Source: Leucobacter allii (GTDB lineage: Bacteria > Actinomycetota > Actinomycetes > Actinomycetales > Microbacteriaceae). From it: a stretch of DNA of 64,000 nt. Within the stretch, counting starts at the first letter, position 1. The number at the start of each line of letters is the position of its first letter. The stretch spans positions 2,046,001 to 2,110,000 of the forward strand of contig NZ_CP095045.1 of assembly GCF_022919155.1 (NCBI RefSeq), given 5' to 3'. Of this stretch, positions 61,540-64,000 are shown piece by piece. A model generated the notes under the pieces. The model was not told where the DNA came from, searched no databases, and was given only the letters and a program-made list of their open reading frames with translations. The position numbers were made by a program, and so were the translations under genes.

Positions 61540-62568
61540 TCACGCGGCCGGATCCCAGACTCCGTCGGCCCGGACCTCGCGATCGATCCAGAGCTCCGCC
61601 GTCGCCTCGCGGATCCGCTCGGCGCCCTCCCGCTCGAGCAGGGCGAGGGCGCCGAGGTTGTCGTCGAGCTGCCGCACGCTCGAGGCGCCGAAGAGCACGT
61701 TCGCGGTGGCGGGGAGGGCGAGGCAGAACGCGATCCCGAGCTGCGCCGGGCTCGCCCCGAAGGAGGCCGCGATCTCCGCGACTCGCGGATAGGCCTCGAC
61801 GATGCGTTCGCGGATGCCGCCGACGTCGGCGCCGATCTTGCGCGCGGGCGCCGTCTTCCCGACGAGGATCCCGCCCTCGAAGACGTCTGAGGCCTGCAGG
61901 GCGAGCGCGCCTTCCGAGAACCAGCGCCCGTAGAAGTCACCCTCCGCCATGCTGCGGCGCACGAGACCGTACTTGAGCTGCGCGAACGCCGGGGCGGTGA
62001 GCCCCTCGGCCGCGGCGACGTCGAGCGCTCGCTGCATCGACCTCGCCGGCCAGTTGTTCACGCCCCAGCTGGCGAAGCTGCCGCGGTCGATCTCGGCCTG
62101 GACATCGCGCACGACCTGCGCGATGTCCGGCTCCCCTGCGAAGTCGCCGACGACGACCGTGTCGAAGCGCTCGGGATCGGCCCCGGCGGCGCCGATCCGG
62201 GCGAGGGACTCGTCCATCTGCCCCGCGAAGCCCGTCTCCGGGTACTCCCACATCCAGAGCTTGCCGCAGAGCCGGTAGTCGCTCCGCGCCAGGCCGAGCT
62301 CGCGGATCGTCTCGCCGAAGAGTAGATCCGTGCGCGAGGCCTCCGCGTGCGGACCCATGTTGTAGAAGGCCACGTCGAAGAACGCGGCCTCGACATCCAC
62401 GGCGCGCCGCATGAGCGCCCGTCGCTCCTCGGCGCCCATCCGGTCCCAGATGTTCCAGGATCCGAGGGCGAAGACCGGAACCTCGGGCCCGCCCGGCCCG
62501 AGCCGCCGTCGGGGCACCGCACTCCCGAGTCCCGCACCAGCGCTTCCCGCTTCCTCGCTCGCCAACAT
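61540..62568 (-). CDS. Aldo/keto reductase
   Basis: Protein of 342 residues with the (beta/alpha)8 aldo/keto reductase pattern. The Asp-Tyr region is FFDVAFYNMGP, one residue shorter than the usual FDTAxxYG. The lysine is in LCGKLWMW. The position normally held by a histidine (a YxxHxPD-like segment) reads VVVGDFAGEPD, so the catalytic His seems absent. The tail with ASSVRQLDDNL matches the cofactor-binding end. GAGGAG precedes the ATG. It is divergent from the SDR, with operator site 3 between them. Confidence 0.85.
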   Translation of the reverse strand: MLASEEAGSAGAGLGSAVPRRRLGPGGPEVPVFALGSWNIWDRMGAEERRALMRRAVDVEAAFFDVAFYNMGPHAEASRTDLLFGETIRELGLARSDYRLCGKLWMWEYPETGFAGQMDESLARIGAAGADPERFDTVVVGDFAGEPDIAQVVRDVQAEIDRGSFASWGVNNWPARSMQRALDVAAAEGLTAPAFAQLKYGLVRRSMAEGDFYGRWFSEGALALQASDVFEGGILVGKTAPARKIGADVGGIRERIVEAYPRVAEIAASFGASPAQLGIAFCLALPATANVLFGASSVRQLDDNLGALALLEREGAERIREATAELWIDREVRADGVWDPAA

Positions 62569-62617
62569 CGGCCTCCTCGTTCCCGGCGGATTCGGATGCG
62601 ATCCGCGCTGATTTATT

Positions 62618-62634
62618 TTCTACAATCGTATAAT
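62618..62634. promoter_or_regulatory. Operator site 3 of the terminal cluster, over a TATAAT box
   Basis: TTCTACAATCGTATAAT aligns base for base with sites 1 and 2 at most positions. Its last six bases (62629-62634) are a perfect -10 box, TATAAT, for the rightward SDR gene. A repressor bound here would mask it. The gap between the divergent aldo/keto reductase and SDR genes is otherwise short. Confidence 0.65.
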
Positions 62635-62700
62635 ATAAACGCGGGGCGTTCCAGCCCCGTCCGCCATGGCGGCGCCCGCCGCCCCGACGAAGGAGTCCGC

Positions 62701-63537
62701 ATGACCGCATCCCCCACCCGAACGGCGCTCGTCACCGGGGGCGCCGGCGGCATCGGCCGCGGCATCGCCCGCGCCCTCCTCGCGGCCGGCCTGCGGGTGA
62801 TCCTCGCCGATCGCGACGCCTCCGCCGTCGCCGAGGCCGCCGCCGAACTCAACGCCGAGGCGGCCGCGGAGCGCAGCGCCGGGCGCACTGCCGAACGCGG
62901 CGCCGCGCTCCGCGCCGCCTCCGGGGCCGCGCACGGCGACGACCGCGCGCGGCCCCTCGTCCTCGACATCTCCGACGCCGCGGCCGCCGCACGGGCCTTC
63001 GCCGCGCTCGACCCCGAGGGGGGCGTCGATGTGCTCGTGAACAACGCGGGCATCCTCTCGGTGCACGGCGCCGTCACGGAGCTCGCGCCAGACGCCTACC
63101 GATCGATCCTGGAGGTGAACGCCGTCGGCACCTTCACCATGATCCAGGCGTTCGCCCGGCACCGGATCACCGCGGGCGGCGGCGGCGCGATCGTCAACAT
63201 CTCCTCCATCGGCGGCCGGCAGCCCACCCCGGGCATGGGCGCCTACGAGTCGAGCAAGGCCGCGGTCGACTCGATCACCCGCTGGGCGGCGATCGAGCTC
63301 GCGGCGCACGGGATCCGGGTGAACGCGGTCGCCCCGGGGCCCGTGCTCACCCCGATGCTCGCGGCCGAGATGCCCGAGGGCTCGCCGGCGCGCGTCGGAT
63401 GGGCCGCCCGGATCCCGCTCGGGGATCTCGCCCGCGTCGAGGACATCGCGCTCGCCGTCGCCTTCCTCGCCGGCCCGGGCGCCGCGCACATCACGGGCGT
63501 GAGCCTGCCGGTCGACGGCGGCCAGCTGCTCACCTGA
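62701..63537 (+). CDS. Short-chain dehydrogenase/reductase
   Basis: Classical SDR of 278 residues. The cofactor motif is VTGGAGGIGRGIA (about 11-23), followed by NNAG, the serine in NISSIGG, and YESSK for Tyr and Lys. APGPVLTPML and the closing SLPVDGGQLL are standard. An alanine/arginine-rich insert of about 30 residues after NAEAAAERSAG lies between the second beta strand and helix. The ATG at 62701 has GAAGGAG upstream. Confidence 0.88.
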   Translation: MTASPTRTALVTGGAGGIGRGIARALLAAGLRVILADRDASAVAEAAAELNAEAAAERSAGRTAERGAALRAASGAAHGDDRARPLVLDISDAAAAARAFAALDPEGGVDVLVNNAGILSVHGAVTELAPDAYRSILEVNAVGTFTMIQAFARHRITAGGGGAIVNISSIGGRQPTPGMGAYESSKAAVDSITRWAAIELAAHGIRVNAVAPGPVLTPMLAAEMPEGSPARVGWAARIPLGDLARVEDIALAVAFLAGPGAAHITGVSLPVDGGQLLT

Positions 63538-63543
63538 GCCGAT

Positions 63544-63575
63544 TCCGGCCCGGGCGTCCGCGCGCCCGGGCCGGA
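63544..63575. terminator. Perfect 13-bp bidirectional terminator
   Basis: TCCGGCCCGGGCG at 63544-63556 is exactly complementary to 63563-63575, with a six-base loop. It lies between the SDR stop and the convergent amidohydrolase stop at 63584. Confidence 0.75.
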
Positions 63576-63583
63576 CGGGCCGC

Positions 63584-64000
63584 TCAGCCCGCGCGCTCGA
63601 ACACCACGCGCCCGTCGAGCACCGTGAGCTCGACCGGCACCTCCGGAAGACCGGCGGCGCCGACCGCGAAGGGATCGCGACCGAGGACGACGAGGTCGGC
63701 CACCTTCCCCGGCTCGATCGTCCCCTTCCACGCGGCCGCCCGATCCTGCTCCGCCGGCACCGCGGTGTAGGCCCGCAGCAGCGCGAGCAGCCGCGCATCG
63801 GCATCTCCCGCGTCCGCCCCGCCGCTCGCGAGCACCCGCGCGTCCGCGTCGGCGACGCCGCGCCGCCAGTCGAAGTCGAGCACGGGCGCGTCCGAGGAGA
63901 GCACCAGCACCCCGGCGTCGAGCGCCGCGCCGTAGTCCCAGGCCTCGGCGGCGACCGCCTCCCCCATCCGGCTCGCGAGCCACTCGCCCGTCCGCGCAGC
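63584..64000 (-). CDS. Amidohydrolase, YtcJ type, C-terminal part (5' end outside window)
   Basis: The frame is open to the end of the window, so only about 139 C-terminal residues are seen. The metal-ligand segment VLVLSSDAPVLDFDW corresponds to the GSDWPV region of the family. It is followed by LLALLRAYTAVPAEQDRAAAWKGTIEPGKVADLVVLGRDPF (in pieces), the standard closing of metallo-dependent amidohydrolases. Asp is kept, while the usual Trp is changed to Ala. It is the third YtcJ-like protein in the window. Confidence 0.82.
   Translation of the reverse strand, partial: AARTGEWLASRMGEAVAAEAWDYGAALDAGVLVLSSDAPVLDFDWRRGVADADARVLASGGADAGDADARLLALLRAYTAVPAEQDRAAAWKGTIEPGKVADLVVLGRDPFAVGAAGLPEVPVELTVLDGRVVFERAG

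Noticed and set aside
9..64000. Prophage, integrative element or insertion sequence
   Set aside because: No transposase, integrase, phage or conjugation gene and no terminal repeats with target duplications were seen. The palindromic repeats carry no coding sequence.

Overview
The window is about 64 kb of very GC-rich DNA with tight gene packing. Many genes overlap by ATGA or GTGA, Shine-Dalgarno sequences are strong (AAGGAG or GAGGAG), and lipoprotein ABC transporters and small TetR/IclR/AraC regulators are frequent. This fits a high-GC actinobacterium. A Microbacteriaceae-type soil organism is my best guess, but that is inference. I saw no tRNA, rRNA, transposase, integrase or CRISPR array. 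The content is catabolic and accessory: hydrolases, oxidoreductases, amidohydrolases, five solute uptake systems or parts of them, and a local regulator for almost every block.

Layout. 1-2.6 kb: the end of a sugar-type ABC permease with a CocE/NonD hydrolase. 2.7-8.8 kb: flavin amine oxidase, small membrane protein, APC permease, alpha/beta hydrolase and succinate-semialdehyde-type dehydrogenase, which reads as amine uptake and oxidation. 8.9-15.2 kb: class III CoA-transferase, phenol-hydroxylase-type flavoprotein, IclR regulator and a ThDP enzyme. 15.4-24.9 kb: one leftward unit with a second CocE/NonD hydrolase and a DUF3237 protein, followed by an oligopeptide-type ABC transporter and an amidohydrolase. 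25-29.1 kb: two TetR regulators and an MFS transporter, separated by long low-complexity spacers. 29.2-31.5 kb: an APH-type kinase overlapping a class III PLP enzyme, resembling the kinase plus phospho-lyase pairs that break down amino alcohols. 31.6-38.6 kb: a second flavoprotein monooxygenase with an SDR, a zinc alcohol dehydrogenase, a frameshifted MoaF gene and two AraC regulators. 38.8-46.4 kb: a branched-chain-type ABC transporter with fused permease and ATPase, then SDR, EthD and amidohydrolase genes. 46.5-54.8 kb: two DUF202 proteins, an arylsulfatase, a complete sulfonate/sulfate-ester ABC transporter, and divergently a TetR regulator with the formylglycine-generating enzyme that would activate the sulfatase. 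54.9-57.3 kb: a GMC oxidoreductase with its TetR. 57.3-64 kb: a phosphotriesterase-like hydrolase overlapping a homologue that has lost its metal ligands, a methyltransferase, an alpha/beta hydrolase, an aldo/keto reductase, an SDR and a truncated amidohydrolase.

Points that stand out. (1) An active/degenerate phosphotriesterase pair is translated together. (2) A 17-bp operator, consensus near TTCTACAACCGTAGAAT, occurs three times in the last block and links it as one regulon. (3) Two GTCACCA-N2-TGGTGAC operators tie the sulfatase transporter to the formylglycine-generating enzyme. (4) A dispersed 24-bp palindrome occurs three times, each time downstream of a gene and preceded in the sense of that gene by a C-rich, G-poor tract. 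This looks like a composite Rho-type transcription end. (5) The kinase/PLP-lyase pair starts from a near-consensus promoter with an operator over its -10.
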